Shown here one piece after another: positions 34,161 through 45,400 of a stretch of 64,000 bases of DNA. Numbering within the stretch: position 1 is the first letter of the stretch; every line of letters starts with the position of its first letter. The translations under genes were made by a program, and so were the position numbers. Origin of the DNA: Bacteroidota bacterium (GTDB lineage Bacteria > Bacteroidota > Ignavibacteria > Ignavibacteriales > Melioribacteraceae); assembly GCA_023397505.1 (NCBI GenBank), contig JAEWUC010000002.1:124001-188000 (forward strand), given 5' to 3'. Below the pieces are notes generated by a model. It saw only the letters and a list, made by a program, of their open reading frames with translations, was not told the DNA's origin and searched no databases.

Positions 34161-37100
34161 ATGAAGACAAAATTCTCTATAATATTTCTCTTTTTTATTT
34201 TAAACATTTCTGCGTTCGGGCAGGATATTAAAATATTATCTTCCGATGAATCATCGATAGTTGTTGAATACACCCCGTTTTATTCCGATACTCTTACGGT
34301 TAACTCAAACGGTAACAATTATTTTAATTTTCTGATACCGTACACTGGCATTTTAAATGTAGATAAGAAAGGCGAAGCGCAGCTTCTTGTGCGCGAAATT
34401 AATCTCGGTGTTCCATCGGAAGCAGGGAATACAATTCAAATAATTTCTGAAAACTACTCCAGTATTAAAGGAAAATTATTACCAGTTCCCCAGCTTAAAA
34501 AAGATTCTATTGCAAATAAAGATTACTATTTTGAATCGGAAGATTATCAAAAAAGCAAATATGGCGAAACAATTGGATTTGGAGAGTTTGGCTATGTAAG
34601 AAATCTGCCCGTCCAAACAATTCAAATATTCCCCGTTCAATTTGAAGCTTCATCAAAAACAATAAAACTATTAAAGCGTATTGTCTTCAGAATTAATTAC
34701 GCTTCAGTAAATTCTTCGGCTAAACAAAAAATCAACGACAATTTTTTCCAAGCACTTGTAATAAATTGGCATGTAGCTCAAAATTGGGGAGTAAAGGACA
34801 ATAGTTTACGCAAAACAAATTCCGGTCCATTTGCTTCGGGCAATTGGTATAGATTTGAAACTCCCGATGAAGGCATATATAAAATAGATAGAACATTTTT
34901 GCAAAACCTTGGAATTAATGTTGACAATGTTGACCCGCGAACAATAAAAATTTTTGGATACGGCGGGTATTCGCTGCCCGAAAGTTTTTTATCTGAATCC
35001 AATAACCAAGGATTTCAGGAAACAGCAATTTTAATTTCAGGCGAAAGCGACGGACAGTTCAATACAAACGATTATATTTTGTTTTACGGAAGATCAACCG
35101 AGTTTTGGGAATATTCCACCGCTAAAAGAGCTGTAGTAAGGGTCAAGCAGCCATATTCTAAAAAGAATTATTATTGGCTTACATACGGCGGCAGTACTGG
35201 TAAAAGAATGAACGATAAAGTTTCTCTTAATGTTTCAGGAGCATTCCAGCAGACAAGCACTAAAGCATTTAAGAGTTTTGATAAGGACAGCATCAGCGTC
35301 GGGAAAAGCGGAAGAGATTATTTCTGCGATCCGCTAAACAATATTACCAAAAGTCGCACTTACATGAATTCGCTAAACTCAATAATTCCCGGCACGGAAA
35401 TTAATTATCATTTCAGAGTTGCCAATGCTTCAAACGTTAATATTAATTATAGAATAGAAGAAAGCGGTACTCAAATTTATACAACCAGTATCCGGGGATT
35501 AGGGGATTATTATTTCGGTACTGAAAGTAAAGGTACTGCCAAATTTATCAATAACCTTTCTGATTCAAGAAGTGTGCTTAAATTTACTTTAACTACCGGA
35601 GCAATTGATGCCGAGATGTATATCGATTACTTTGAAATTTATTATCAAAAATATTTGAATGCCGACGGCGATAACCTGTTATTCTTTTCAAAAGACACAA
35701 ACGCTGTGATCAGTTACACGCTTAATAATTTTTCAAACAGCTCGATTCATACTTTTGATGTTACAGATTACGCGAATGTAAAAAAAATATCCGGTGCATC
35801 TATAAGCGGTGGACAGTTTAGTTTTCAAACAACAGAAAGTTTAAACGTAGTGAATAAATATTTTGCGCTTACGGAAGCGCAATTCAAAACGCCTGTTAAT
35901 GCTGCTAAAATTGAAGCTGTTGATTTACGAAGCAATATTTCCGGAAGCGAAATGATTGTAATAACTGCTAAGGATTTTAAAACGCAAGCCGAAAAATATG
36001 CCGCTTATCGTTCTTCCCAATCGCCGAATAAATTGAGTACATCGGTTTTTTATGTCGATGATATCATGAATGATTTCAGCGGCGGGTTGATGGACCCCGT
36101 AGCAATTAGGGATTTCATAAAGTATGCATACGATAATTGGCAAACTAAACCAATCTATGTTCTATTATTAGGCGACGGTTCTTTTGATTATCTAAATACT
36201 GTAAAAAATAATAATAACATTGTTCCTACTTTCCAGGTTGATAGTTCTCTATTAAGCGAACTAAGCACCTACCCAATGGATGACTACTATTCGAGAATTT
36301 CCGGCGGCGATGCAAAAGCAGATATTGCTATTGGAAGAATTTGTGTAAGTACAGCTGATGAAGTCGAGAATGCGGTTAATAAAATAATTGATTATGAAAA
36401 TGATGCAGATAAAAGCGATTGGCGGAATAGAATTACACTCATTGCAGATGACGGGCCTGCTGGTATTGGAGAAGATAATGGAAGTCTTCATACATTTCAA
36501 TCTGAGTCATTATCCAATCAATTTTTACCTAATTATATTGATAGAGATAAAATTTATCTTGTTGCTTACCCCACTGCATATATCGGCATTGGCAGAAGAA
36601 AGCCGGATGTTAACAAAGCAATAATAAATTCTATAAATAAGGGGACTTTGGTTGTCAATTATATCGGTCACGGCGCACCGAAATTCTGGGCACACGAATA
36701 TGTGTTTGAAACGGCCGCTGCAATTCCGCAAATGACAAACAAAAATTATTTTCTTCTTACGGCTGCAACTTGCGATTTCGGCAGATATGATGATCCTGCA
36801 AGTGCAAGCGGGGCAGAAGAATTACTCAATCTTTCTAATACCGGTTCAATTGCTGTGTTTTCTGCTGCCCGTGTTGTTGAATCAAGTTCAAATGATGCTT
36901 TGAATAAAGCGTTTTATAAGAATCTCATAAATGTTCATAACATTGGTGGAACTTCTGACCGAATTGGATTAGCTTATATGTTGACAAAGCAAACGCGTAC
37001 GAATTCCAACGATGAAAAATTTCACCTCTTTGGCGATCCGGCTGTACGTCTTAATTTACCTCAACTGGATGTTTCAATAGATTCGTTGAACGGAAAGAGT

Positions 37101-38123
37101 ACAAATGTAAGCGCTCAAATTAATGCACTTGGAAATGTGAAAATTAAGGGTACAATTAGAAATGACGACAACACAGTTAATCCTATAAGCGGCGAAGCTG
37201 TTATTAGCGTATTCGATTCCGAACGCTCGCAATATTTTTCGGAAATGAATTATACTGTTTCATTACAGGGCGGCTTAATCTACCGGGGACGTGTTTCGGT
37301 TGTTAATGGAGAATTTGAAACTGAATTTGTTGTGCCGAAAGATATCTCTTACGAAAATAAAAACGGAAAAATTGTTGTTTATTTCTCTAATGATTACACC
37401 GACGGCGTTGGTATGACAAACAACTTTACTGTCGGCGGAACAAATGCCTCGGCTGTTAACGACGGTAAAGGTCCCGAAATTGAAATATTTTTTGACAACG
37501 AAAATTTCCAAGATGCTTATCTTGTTAACCCGAATTTTACACTTATTGCAAAACTAAAAGATCAATTAGGTTTGAATACAACCGGAACCGGAATAGGTCA
37601 TAAACTTGAAGGAATTCTAAACGAAGATCTAACAAACACTATAGATTTTACAAATTATTTTGTGGGTGAATTAAACTCGGGCGGTAAATCCGGCTCTATT
37701 CGTTACCCGTTTTTATCAATGGATCCAGGTGATTATAAAATTAAAGTTAAAGCTTGGGATGTGTTTAATAATTATTCTGCTCATGAAGCATATTTTACTG
37801 TTGTAGCTGCCGATGGCGGAATTGCAATACGCGATGTTTATAATTATCCGAACCCGTTTTCATCAAACACCACGTTTACTTTTCAACATAATATTGCAGG
37901 CGCTATAAATGTTAAAATAAAAGTTTATACAATAGCAGGACGTTTAATTAAACAAATTGAGCAAAATGATTTGCTGAATAAATTCGTCCGCATGGACTGG
38001 GACGGAAGAGATGAAGACGGCAATTCAATTGCAAACGGAACATATCTTTATAAAATGATTGTCGAATCATCAGACGGGCAAAGTAAAGAAAGCGTTCTTG
38101 GAAAATTAGCAGTAATCAGGTAA
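34161..38123 (+). CDS. porU: type IX secretion sortase PorU
   Basis: A 1320-residue gingipain-type (peptidase C25) cysteine protease of the PorU group. It cuts off T9SS sorting domains of secreted proteins and attaches the proteins to the surface. A signal peptide covers about 1-20. The C25 core (about 560-985) has His837 in VNYIGHGAP and Cys871 in TAATCDFG, the expected His-Cys dyad. A C-terminal Ig/FlgD-like part (about 1230-1320, YNYPNPFSSNTTFTF to LGKLAVIR) resembles a sorting or anchoring domain. PorV, its partner, follows after 35 bases, which strongly supports the call. Substrates within this window are the T9SS-tailed proteins at 8922, 10453 and 39358. Confidence 0.93.
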   Translation: MKTKFSIIFLFFILNISAFGQDIKILSSDESSIVVEYTPFYSDTLTVNSNGNNYFNFLIPYTGILNVDKKGEAQLLVREINLGVPSEAGNTIQIISENYSSIKGKLLPVPQLKKDSIANKDYYFESEDYQKSKYGETIGFGEFGYVRNLPVQTIQIFPVQFEASSKTIKLLKRIVFRINYASVNSSAKQKINDNFFQALVINWHVAQNWGVKDNSLRKTNSGPFASGNWYRFETPDEGIYKIDRTFLQNLGINVDNVDPRTIKIFGYGGYSLPESFLSESNNQGFQETAILISGESDGQFNTNDYILFYGRSTEFWEYSTAKRAVVRVKQPYSKKNYYWLTYGGSTGKRMNDKVSLNVSGAFQQTSTKAFKSFDKDSISVGKSGRDYFCDPLNNITKSRTYMNSLNSIIPGTEINYHFRVANASNVNINYRIEESGTQIYTTSIRGLGDYYFGTESKGTAKFINNLSDSRSVLKFTLTTGAIDAEMYIDYFEIYYQKYLNADGDNLLFFSKDTNAVISYTLNNFSNSSIHTFDVTDYANVKKISGASISGGQFSFQTTESLNVVNKYFALTEAQFKTPVNAAKIEAVDLRSNISGSEMIVITAKDFKTQAEKYAAYRSSQSPNKLSTSVFYVDDIMNDFSGGLMDPVAIRDFIKYAYDNWQTKPIYVLLLGDGSFDYLNTVKNNNNIVPTFQVDSSLLSELSTYPMDDYYSRISGGDAKADIAIGRICVSTADEVENAVNKIIDYENDADKSDWRNRITLIADDGPAGIGEDNGSLHTFQSESLSNQFLPNYIDRDKIYLVAYPTAYIGIGRRKPDVNKAIINSINKGTLVVNYIGHGAPKFWAHEYVFETAAAIPQMTNKNYFLLTAATCDFGRYDDPASASGAEELLNLSNTGSIAVFSAARVVESSSNDALNKAFYKNLINVHNIGGTSDRIGLAYMLTKQTRTNSNDEKFHLFGDPAVRLNLPQLDVSIDSLNGKSTNVSAQINALGNVKIKGTIRNDDNTVNPISGEAVISVFDSERSQYFSEMNYTVSLQGGLIYRGRVSVVNGEFETEFVVPKDISYENKNGKIVVYFSNDYTDGVGMTNNFTVGGTNASAVNDGKGPEIEIFFDNENFQDAYLVNPNFTLIAKLKDQLGLNTTGTGIGHKLEGILNEDLTNTIDFTNYFVGELNSGGKSGSIRYPFLSMDPGDYKIKVKAWDVFNNYSAHEAYFTVVAADGGIAIRDVYNYPNPFSSNTTFTFQHNIAGAINVKIKVYTIAGRLIKQIEQNDLLNKFVRMDWDGRDEDGNSIANGTYLYKMIVESSDGQSKESVLGKLAVIR

Positions 38124-38158
38124 TACAAAAATTAATAGAATCAATTGGAGGAATAGTA

Positions 38159-39349
38159 ATGAAAAAATTATCGATGATCTTATTCTTATTTATCGCGATC
38201 ATTGGATTTGTCAATAAAACATATGCTCAGGGAGAAGCCGCGGTTCCGTTTTTATTAATCGCGCCCGATTCAAGAGCTGGTGGTATGGGCGAATCTGGCG
38301 GCGGACTTGCGGATAATTCTTCTGCAATTTTTTGGAATCCTGCAGGCATCGCATTTTTATCAGGTTCGGAAGTTGGATTTACACACAGTAACTGGCTGCC
38401 GCAATTTAATCTTGATCTTTTTTATGATTATGCAACGTACAGACAATATATAGAAGACCTGAGTGGAAGCGTAACCGCAAGTATAACATATATGAACTAT
38501 GGTGAATTTGTTAGAACTAATGAAAACTCGCCTGAAGCTGTGGGCACTTTCCGCTCCTTTGATGCTGCTTTAACTCTTGGATATGCAACTAAACTTAGCA
38601 GCGACTGGGGATTGGGTTTGAACTTTCGTTTAATTCACAGCCGTTTGGCAGATAAACCAACGGCGGCAGAACAAGGATCGGGTGTTGCTACATCAATCAG
38701 TTTTGATATTGGTGCTATGTGGCGTCCGGAACATTTGGAACTTCCGTTTCTCGGTGATGTCGGCGGTGATTTCAGTGCTGGTGTTAATATTAGCAACATT
38801 GGTCCTAAAATTTATTACATAGATCAGGCTCAGGCAGATCCTATTCCACAAAATTTCCGTTTAGGGTTAGCCGCTCGTCTTTATCAGGACGAATATAATT
38901 CTATAACTTATACACTCGATTTTACAAAACTGCTTGTTGATAAAGGCGATGCATTTAGAGGAGAATTAGACACTACACAGGCTGCTCCTAAGCGCAAAGA
39001 TTTTTATAAAGCATTATTTACCGCTTGGGGAGATCAATCATTTGGAGAAGAAATTAGAGATATCGTAACATCTATGGGTTTTGAATATTGGTACGGCGTC
39101 CCTTCTGAGTTTATGTTTGCTTTACGTGCGGGCATGTTTTATGAAGATCCTTCTTTCGGAAATAGAAAATTTGTTACTCTCGGCGCAGGTATTCGTTATG
39201 ATTTGTACGGATTCGATTTCAGTTATATAACTACCGACGTCTTTAAAGGAAGCGAAAATCATCCGTTGAATAATACTTTACGTTTCTCACTTATGATTGG
39301 CTGGGGTTCAACTCCAAGTAATCAAATGGGCTTTCCACGCGGAATATAA
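38159..39349 (+). CDS. porV: PorV/PorQ-family T9SS outer-membrane protein
   Basis: A 396-residue beta-barrel protein with a signal peptide (about 1-23, ending YAQG). The family motif near the N-terminus is clear: APDSRAGGMGESGGGLADNSSAIFWNPAGIA. PorV shuttles T9SS substrates from the translocon to PorU for sorting-domain removal. The adjacency to porU and the length of about 390 residues favour PorV over PorQ. A GGAGG site precedes the ATG. It is followed after only 8 bases by an M6-like secreted protein, which suggests that this protein is made together with the secretion machinery. Confidence 0.9.
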   Translation: MKKLSMILFLFIAIIGFVNKTYAQGEAAVPFLLIAPDSRAGGMGESGGGLADNSSAIFWNPAGIAFLSGSEVGFTHSNWLPQFNLDLFYDYATYRQYIEDLSGSVTASITYMNYGEFVRTNENSPEAVGTFRSFDAALTLGYATKLSSDWGLGLNFRLIHSRLADKPTAAEQGSGVATSISFDIGAMWRPEHLELPFLGDVGGDFSAGVNISNIGPKIYYIDQAQADPIPQNFRLGLAARLYQDEYNSITYTLDFTKLLVDKGDAFRGELDTTQAAPKRKDFYKALFTAWGDQSFGEEIRDIVTSMGFEYWYGVPSEFMFALRAGMFYEDPSFGNRKFVTLGAGIRYDLYGFDFSYITTDVFKGSENHPLNNTLRFSLMIGWGSTPSNQMGFPRGI

Positions 39350-39357
39350 AATCTAAT

Positions 39358-42300
39358 ATGAAAAAATTATTTGCTTTAGCAATTCTTATTATAGGATTGG
39401 GCAGTGTATCTGCCCAATCCTATGTTAAACGTTTCCCGGTTGATAACCATAATGTTAAATCATTTAATAACAGCGACTCGCTTAAAATTCTTGCCGTTAT
39501 GGTTGAATTCCAGGAGGACCGCTATGATGCTACTGTCGGCAACGGAAAATTTGGTTCCATATTTACCCAAGATTATGGCGATACAATTATTGATCCGCTT
39601 CCGCACGATGCGCAGTATTTTGAAGATCATTTACTTTTCGCAAAAAATTATTACAAAAAAATTTCAAATAGAAAAGTTAATTTATCATACAAAGTATTGC
39701 CGGAAGTAATCACCGTTTCGAAATACATGCGGGATTACGTGCCGGAATATAATACTGATGATTTTACTCCAACCGGATATTTTACTAAAGAAGTTTGGGA
39801 ACTTGCGGATCAAAAGTTTACCAATGTTAATTTTTCCGAATATGATTTATTCATAATTTTTCATGCAGGTGTAAGTGCGGGAATCGATTTGGGATATTTT
39901 ACAATTGATCGTAATCTGCCGTCGGTTTATTTGAGCAACTCAACACTAAAAAAAATATTTGGAAATGGTTTTACAGGAATTCCTGTAAACAACGGTGCTG
40001 CGTTTATAACTAATTCAATAATAATGGCTGAGACAGAATCGAGAGAAACCGAAGATGTTACCGGCAAAATTTATGTTGATCAATTCAGCATAAACGGATT
40101 TCTCGTTAACAATATTGCAAGTTATCTTGGCATCCCGGATTTATTCAACACTTCAACTGGACGAAGCGTAATCGGCAGATTCGGTTTGATGGATTCGCAA
40201 GGATTGAATGCTAATTACGGAATGTTTCCTCCCGAACCATCTCCGTGGGAAAAAATTTACATGGGCTGGGAAACTCCAGTGGTTGTTGGAAATATTGATC
40301 AACGCGTAAATATCTCCGAGAGATTGACTGCTTCTGTTTCCGATACAACACTTTTAAAAATTCCAATTAATTCATCCGAATATTTTTTAATAGAAAACCG
40401 TTCGCAGGATGCGTTAAAAGATTTTGTGAAAATTACATATAAACGCAGCGGAAATGTTTATACTAAAGTTATTCAACCGGATACATCGGGCTATTATTAT
40501 ATCGTACCTGATTCAATTGAAGGCGGTGTTGTTATCGATGTTGACGAATTTGATGCGGCTGTTCCCGGTAACGGAATTGTAATTTGGCATATAGATGAAA
40601 ATGTAATTAATCAAAATATTGCTGATAATAAAATAAATGCAGGTGTAGTTAAAGGTGTTAAAATTATCGAAGCGGATGGAATTATTGAAATTGGCGAATT
40701 CTATGATACGATTTTCGGCACCTTCATTGGTGAGGGAAGTAATGAGGATTTGTGGTACAAAGGTAATAAAGCTAAACTTTATAAGAATAGGTTTTCCGGC
40801 GATACCAAACCAAATTCTAATTCAAACTCCGGCGCAAAAAGTTTATTAACTCTCGAAAATTTTTCCGAAATCGGTAATAAAATGAGTTTCAATATCAAAT
40901 GGGGTAGCAATAACTTAAAACTAATTTCCAAAACTCAGTTGGATATTGGCAAAAACAAAAGATTTATTTCATCTCTTATTTCGAATAATAGTGCTCAAAT
41001 AATCATTCTTGAAAATTCAGATTTATCAATCTATAATCTTAACGGACAACTTATTAAAAGGATTGTTGAATATTCTGATATAAGACCGGTAACTTTATCT
41101 TTCCAAGAGAAAGGATATGTAATAGGAGGAAAGGGTAATTTTTTAAATATTTATATAAATGATCCCTCGCAAGAAATAGTCCATAGTGTCGGATTCCACG
41201 GACAGATTACAGAGGTTACCATTGATTATAAAACGACAATTCCAAATTTGATCATCAATGTTTCGGGAACAGAATCTATTACACATTCAATATCTATTGA
41301 ACAAATCATAAACCTTGGAGTTGTTGATCAGAACTCGTTTGTAGTTTATAAAAATCAAAAACCGGTAGTAAACATTGCAGCCGGGCAATCATACATTAAT
41401 ATATTGAATGAAAATAGTATTGTTGAAGTATATGATGGAGCAATGGAAATTCAATTACCCGCCAAAGCAAAAAAATCTGTTGTATCAAAAAAAACCGATG
41501 GAGTTTTTAATACTGTAATATTATTCGAGGACAATTCTTTTGCCGTCTATGAAAACGGAAGTATTCTTTCGCAATTTAATAATATTAAGTCGGAGGAGAG
41601 TATTCATTCATTCGCGGTCGCAGATATTCTAAACAACGGCAAGAATAATATTATTGTTACTAACGGAAATAATATAGAAGCTTACGATTTTAATGGTGTT
41701 TTGGCTGAGAATTATCCATTCACACTCAACTCGAATGTAAAATTTATTGGAACTACACTTATAGCGGATATTGATAATGATGACGATGCGGACATAATTA
41801 TTTCTTCAGAAGATGGTAATGTTTATGCCATCGATGCGGTTACCACAAAAATATTGGAATCCTTTCCAATATCATTTGGCGAAAAACTTGCCGCAAACCC
41901 GGTATTGGTTTCAACTCCATTACCAAGTGCCGGTCAGGTACAAACTTATCAACCAATACTTTCCTTATTGTCGGAGAACAACGATTTGTATGTTTGGCAG
42001 ATTGGGAACGTAATGGGAAAAAATTACTGGTCGGGTGAATATGGCGATTCGTACAATTCATCTTTTGCCGATATGCCGGAACAAGTTGAAACAGGAAGTG
42101 AATATTTCCCAACAGCAAAAGCATATAATTGGCCTAACCCGGTTTACGGAGACGAAACAAATATTAGGTATTATGTTGCAGAAAATTCAGAAGTGAATAT
42201 TAAAATCTTTGATCTTGCCGGGGATTTTGTTGCGGAATTGAATGACCGCGCAATTGGCGGATTTGATAATGAAATAAAATGGAATGTTAATAATATACAA

Positions 42301-42387
42301 AGCGGCGTTTATTATGCCCGCATAAATGTTAAAAGCAGCAGCGGAAAATCGGCAGAAAAAATTATTAAAATAGCTGTTATTAAATAG
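39358..42387 (+). CDS. M6-like secreted protein with lost zinc site and T9SS tail
   Basis: A 1009-residue secreted protein. It has a signal peptide (about 1-19) and an N-terminal part (about 35-500) that resembles M6 (immune inhibitor A-type) metalloproteases: ILAVMVEFQED, a long prodomain-like stretch, then GFLVNNIASYLGIPDLF and GRFGLMDSQGL. In active M6 enzymes the HExxH motif lies just before LGLPDLY; here that position reads NNIAS (251-255). The rest includes FG-GAP/propeller-like repeats (about 760-880, ADIDNDDDADIIISSEDGNVYAIDA) and a T9SS tail (YNWPNPVYGDETNIRY to IKIAVIK). It is probably a non-catalytic surface protein or adaptor of this T9SS operon. Confidence 0.82.
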   Translation: MKKLFALAILIIGLGSVSAQSYVKRFPVDNHNVKSFNNSDSLKILAVMVEFQEDRYDATVGNGKFGSIFTQDYGDTIIDPLPHDAQYFEDHLLFAKNYYKKISNRKVNLSYKVLPEVITVSKYMRDYVPEYNTDDFTPTGYFTKEVWELADQKFTNVNFSEYDLFIIFHAGVSAGIDLGYFTIDRNLPSVYLSNSTLKKIFGNGFTGIPVNNGAAFITNSIIMAETESRETEDVTGKIYVDQFSINGFLVNNIASYLGIPDLFNTSTGRSVIGRFGLMDSQGLNANYGMFPPEPSPWEKIYMGWETPVVVGNIDQRVNISERLTASVSDTTLLKIPINSSEYFLIENRSQDALKDFVKITYKRSGNVYTKVIQPDTSGYYYIVPDSIEGGVVIDVDEFDAAVPGNGIVIWHIDENVINQNIADNKINAGVVKGVKIIEADGIIEIGEFYDTIFGTFIGEGSNEDLWYKGNKAKLYKNRFSGDTKPNSNSNSGAKSLLTLENFSEIGNKMSFNIKWGSNNLKLISKTQLDIGKNKRFISSLISNNSAQIIILENSDLSIYNLNGQLIKRIVEYSDIRPVTLSFQEKGYVIGGKGNFLNIYINDPSQEIVHSVGFHGQITEVTIDYKTTIPNLIINVSGTESITHSISIEQIINLGVVDQNSFVVYKNQKPVVNIAAGQSYINILNENSIVEVYDGAMEIQLPAKAKKSVVSKKTDGVFNTVILFEDNSFAVYENGSILSQFNNIKSEESIHSFAVADILNNGKNNIIVTNGNNIEAYDFNGVLAENYPFTLNSNVKFIGTTLIADIDNDDDADIIISSEDGNVYAIDAVTTKILESFPISFGEKLAANPVLVSTPLPSAGQVQTYQPILSLLSENNDLYVWQIGNVMGKNYWSGEYGDSYNSSFADMPEQVETGSEYFPTAKAYNWPNPVYGDETNIRYYVAENSEVNIKIFDLAGDFVAELNDRAIGGFDNEIKWNVNNIQSGVYYARINVKSSSGKSAEKIIKIAVIK

Positions 42388-42407
42388 AAATTTTAAGAGA
42401 GAAAATT

Positions 42408-45400
42408 TTGAAAAGAATTTTTGTATTGATACTGTTTTTTATTCTCTTCGGCAAAACTATTGCCCAGTTCAACGAATATAATCCTGATTACACTTGGATG
42501 ACAATACACGGAAAATATGTGCGTGTTCATTATCATCCTGAAGCAGAACGCACTGCAAGAATTGTATGTAAAATTGCCGATGAAATCTGGGAACCGATTA
42601 CTTCTCTCTATCAATATGAACCGGAGACAATTGATTTTGTAATTAAAGATATCGACGATTACTCGAACGGGGCTACATATTTTTTCGATAATAAAATTGA
42701 AATCTGGTCTTCATCACTCGATTTTGATTTACGCGGCACACACAATTGGCTGCGCAATGTTATATCTCATGAATTTACTCACATGGTGCAAATTCAGGCA
42801 TCGCTAAAAACTGTGCGTTCAATACCGGCTGTGTATTTGCAATTTCTAAACTACGAAGACAAACGCCGTCCGGATATTTTGTACGGCTTTCCTAATTTTA
42901 TAGCATCTTATCCTGTTGCATTTATTAATATTCCTTCTTGGTTTGCAGAAGGTACGGCGCAATATATGCGCAAAGAATTTGGTTATGAAGACTGGGATTC
43001 GCACCGCGATATGATTTTAAGATCGTACGCGCTTGAAGATAAAATGCTCACATGGAATCAGATGGGTGTTTTCGGAAAGACAAGTCTTGGCAACGAATCG
43101 GTTTATAATTCCGGTTTTGCGCTCACACGCTATATTGCTCAAAAATATGGCGAAGATAAACTTAGAACAATTTCATACAAACTCGGTAAACTCACAAATT
43201 TTACTATTGATGCTGCTTTCGAAGATGTGCTTGGTAAAACGGGCACTGAGATTTACGATGAATGGAGCCGGTATTTAAAGGCAGATTATAGAAAGAGAAT
43301 TGCTGATGTTGAATCCAACAAAGTGACCGGTGAATTAATGGTTAAAGAAGGATTCGGAAATTTCTATCCTGTGTTTTCAAAAGAAGGCGATAAGTTTTTA
43401 TATGTTTCAAATAAATCGTTTGACTATATGAGTCTTTCATCGGTTTATCTATACGATCTAAATACAAAGATTGAAAAAAATATTGCTTCTGGAGTGCGGT
43501 CTACTGTTGGTTTTATACCGGGGACGAACAAAATAATTTATGCAAAACTTAGCGATGATAATCCTAAATGGACAGACATACACGATCTTTATGTTTATGA
43601 TATAGATACGGAAGATGAAACAAGATTAACATTCGGATTGCGCGCCAATAATCCTTCGGTTTCGCATGACGGTAAAAAAATTGTATTCATTTATCAAAAC
43701 GACGGTACTGTAAATATCGGCACAGTTGATATCGACGGAAAAAACTTTAGGCGTTTAACCTTATTTGAAAAAGGTGAACAACTATTTAACCCGAAATTTT
43801 CTCAGGACGATTCGTTTATTCTTTTTGATTATTCAATTAAAGAAAACCGCGATGTTGCACGCATTAATACAGACGGAGCGGGATTTGAATTTATTACTAC
43901 GTCCGCTGCCGATGAAAGAAATCCCGTCCAAGCTAAAGACGGTAAAATATACTTCGCGAGCGATGAGACTGGGATATTCAATTTATATTCTATTGATCCG
44001 GTTACTAAAAGTAAAATCCAAATTACAAATGTAACGGGCGGCGCTTTTATGCCGGATGTTAATGAAAAGGGCGATGTTGTTTACGCGGGTTATACTTCCG
44101 AAGGTTATAAAATATTTTTAGTAGATAAAAATCAGCAGCTAAAAGTTGAACCAGACAAAAAGTACGAATGGATTAAAAACCCACCGTTGAACACCGATAA
44201 ACCAAACGGCGACATAAATAAATTTGATATAGCATACTTAAAGAACTTTGACGACAACACTACACCTGATTATAGACCTGAAAAATATTCAAGCTTCTTT
44301 TCAAACATTAGCATCTATCCGTTTGTTCGTTTCGATAATTATAATACATCAAGTTCAAACTGGGATAGAATTAAACCGGGCATATATTTTTCTTCTAGCG
44401 ATGTGTTAAATAGATTTTCAATTTTTGGCAGCGCATCTATAAATAAAATTTGGGAAAGGGATTTGTATTTGCTTTTGGAATACAGAGATAAACTTCCGCT
44501 GATAAATAAAATCGGAATAAAACCTGAACTTGGTATTGAATTATTTAGTGTAAGCCGCAATTCAGATATCAACATTGATTTTGGAATCGATTCTACATTT
44601 ATTCCCCCGCGAATTGATTATACGGTACCTGCGGAAGTTTCATACAATTTATTTGAGTTCGATATTTTTGCAAAACATAGAATCTTTGCAAAAGGCAATT
44701 CGCTAGAAGCGAGGTTTATTTTCAGCCAGTACACTTCTACGCTTGGTAGTTTTATTGTTCCCGAGAGCGGAAATTTATTGTATCCAACTACAAATGATAA
44801 ATATTTCGTCGGGAGAAATTTGCAATTAAAATTTGAGCACGATGGAATTTTACCTGCAGTCGATTCAGATATTAATCCGCTCGGCAGAACTTTAGAATTT
44901 CAGTACAACTATGAATTTAATCGGTTTAACAACGATAACAGCTATCAAATTGTTGACGGGAGTTTGGTCCCGTTATACAACAATTTTAATTTCCACCGGC
45001 TGGAATTAAATTGGAAAGAGCATCTTTCGGTTGGAAAAAATAAAACATTGACTGCACAGTTTAGAGCCGGTTCCATTTTAGGCCCGGATGTGCCCGACTT
45101 CTTTGATTTTTATCTCGGTGGAATTATCGGCATGAAGAGTTATCCGTTTTACGCTGTGAGCGGTAATGAAATCGGCTGGTTAAATCTTACTTATAGATTT
45201 CCGCTTCTTACTAACATCGATGCAAAATTCGGTCATCTTTATATTGATAAAATATACATGTCGGTTTACGGCGATATCGGCAATGCGTGGAACCGAAGTA
45301 TTCCTTCTATAAAAACATTTAAAAAAGGTGCCGGCGCAGAATTGAGGGTGAAAATGGTTTCATTTTATATTTTCCCAACGAGCTTGTTTATAAATGCTTC

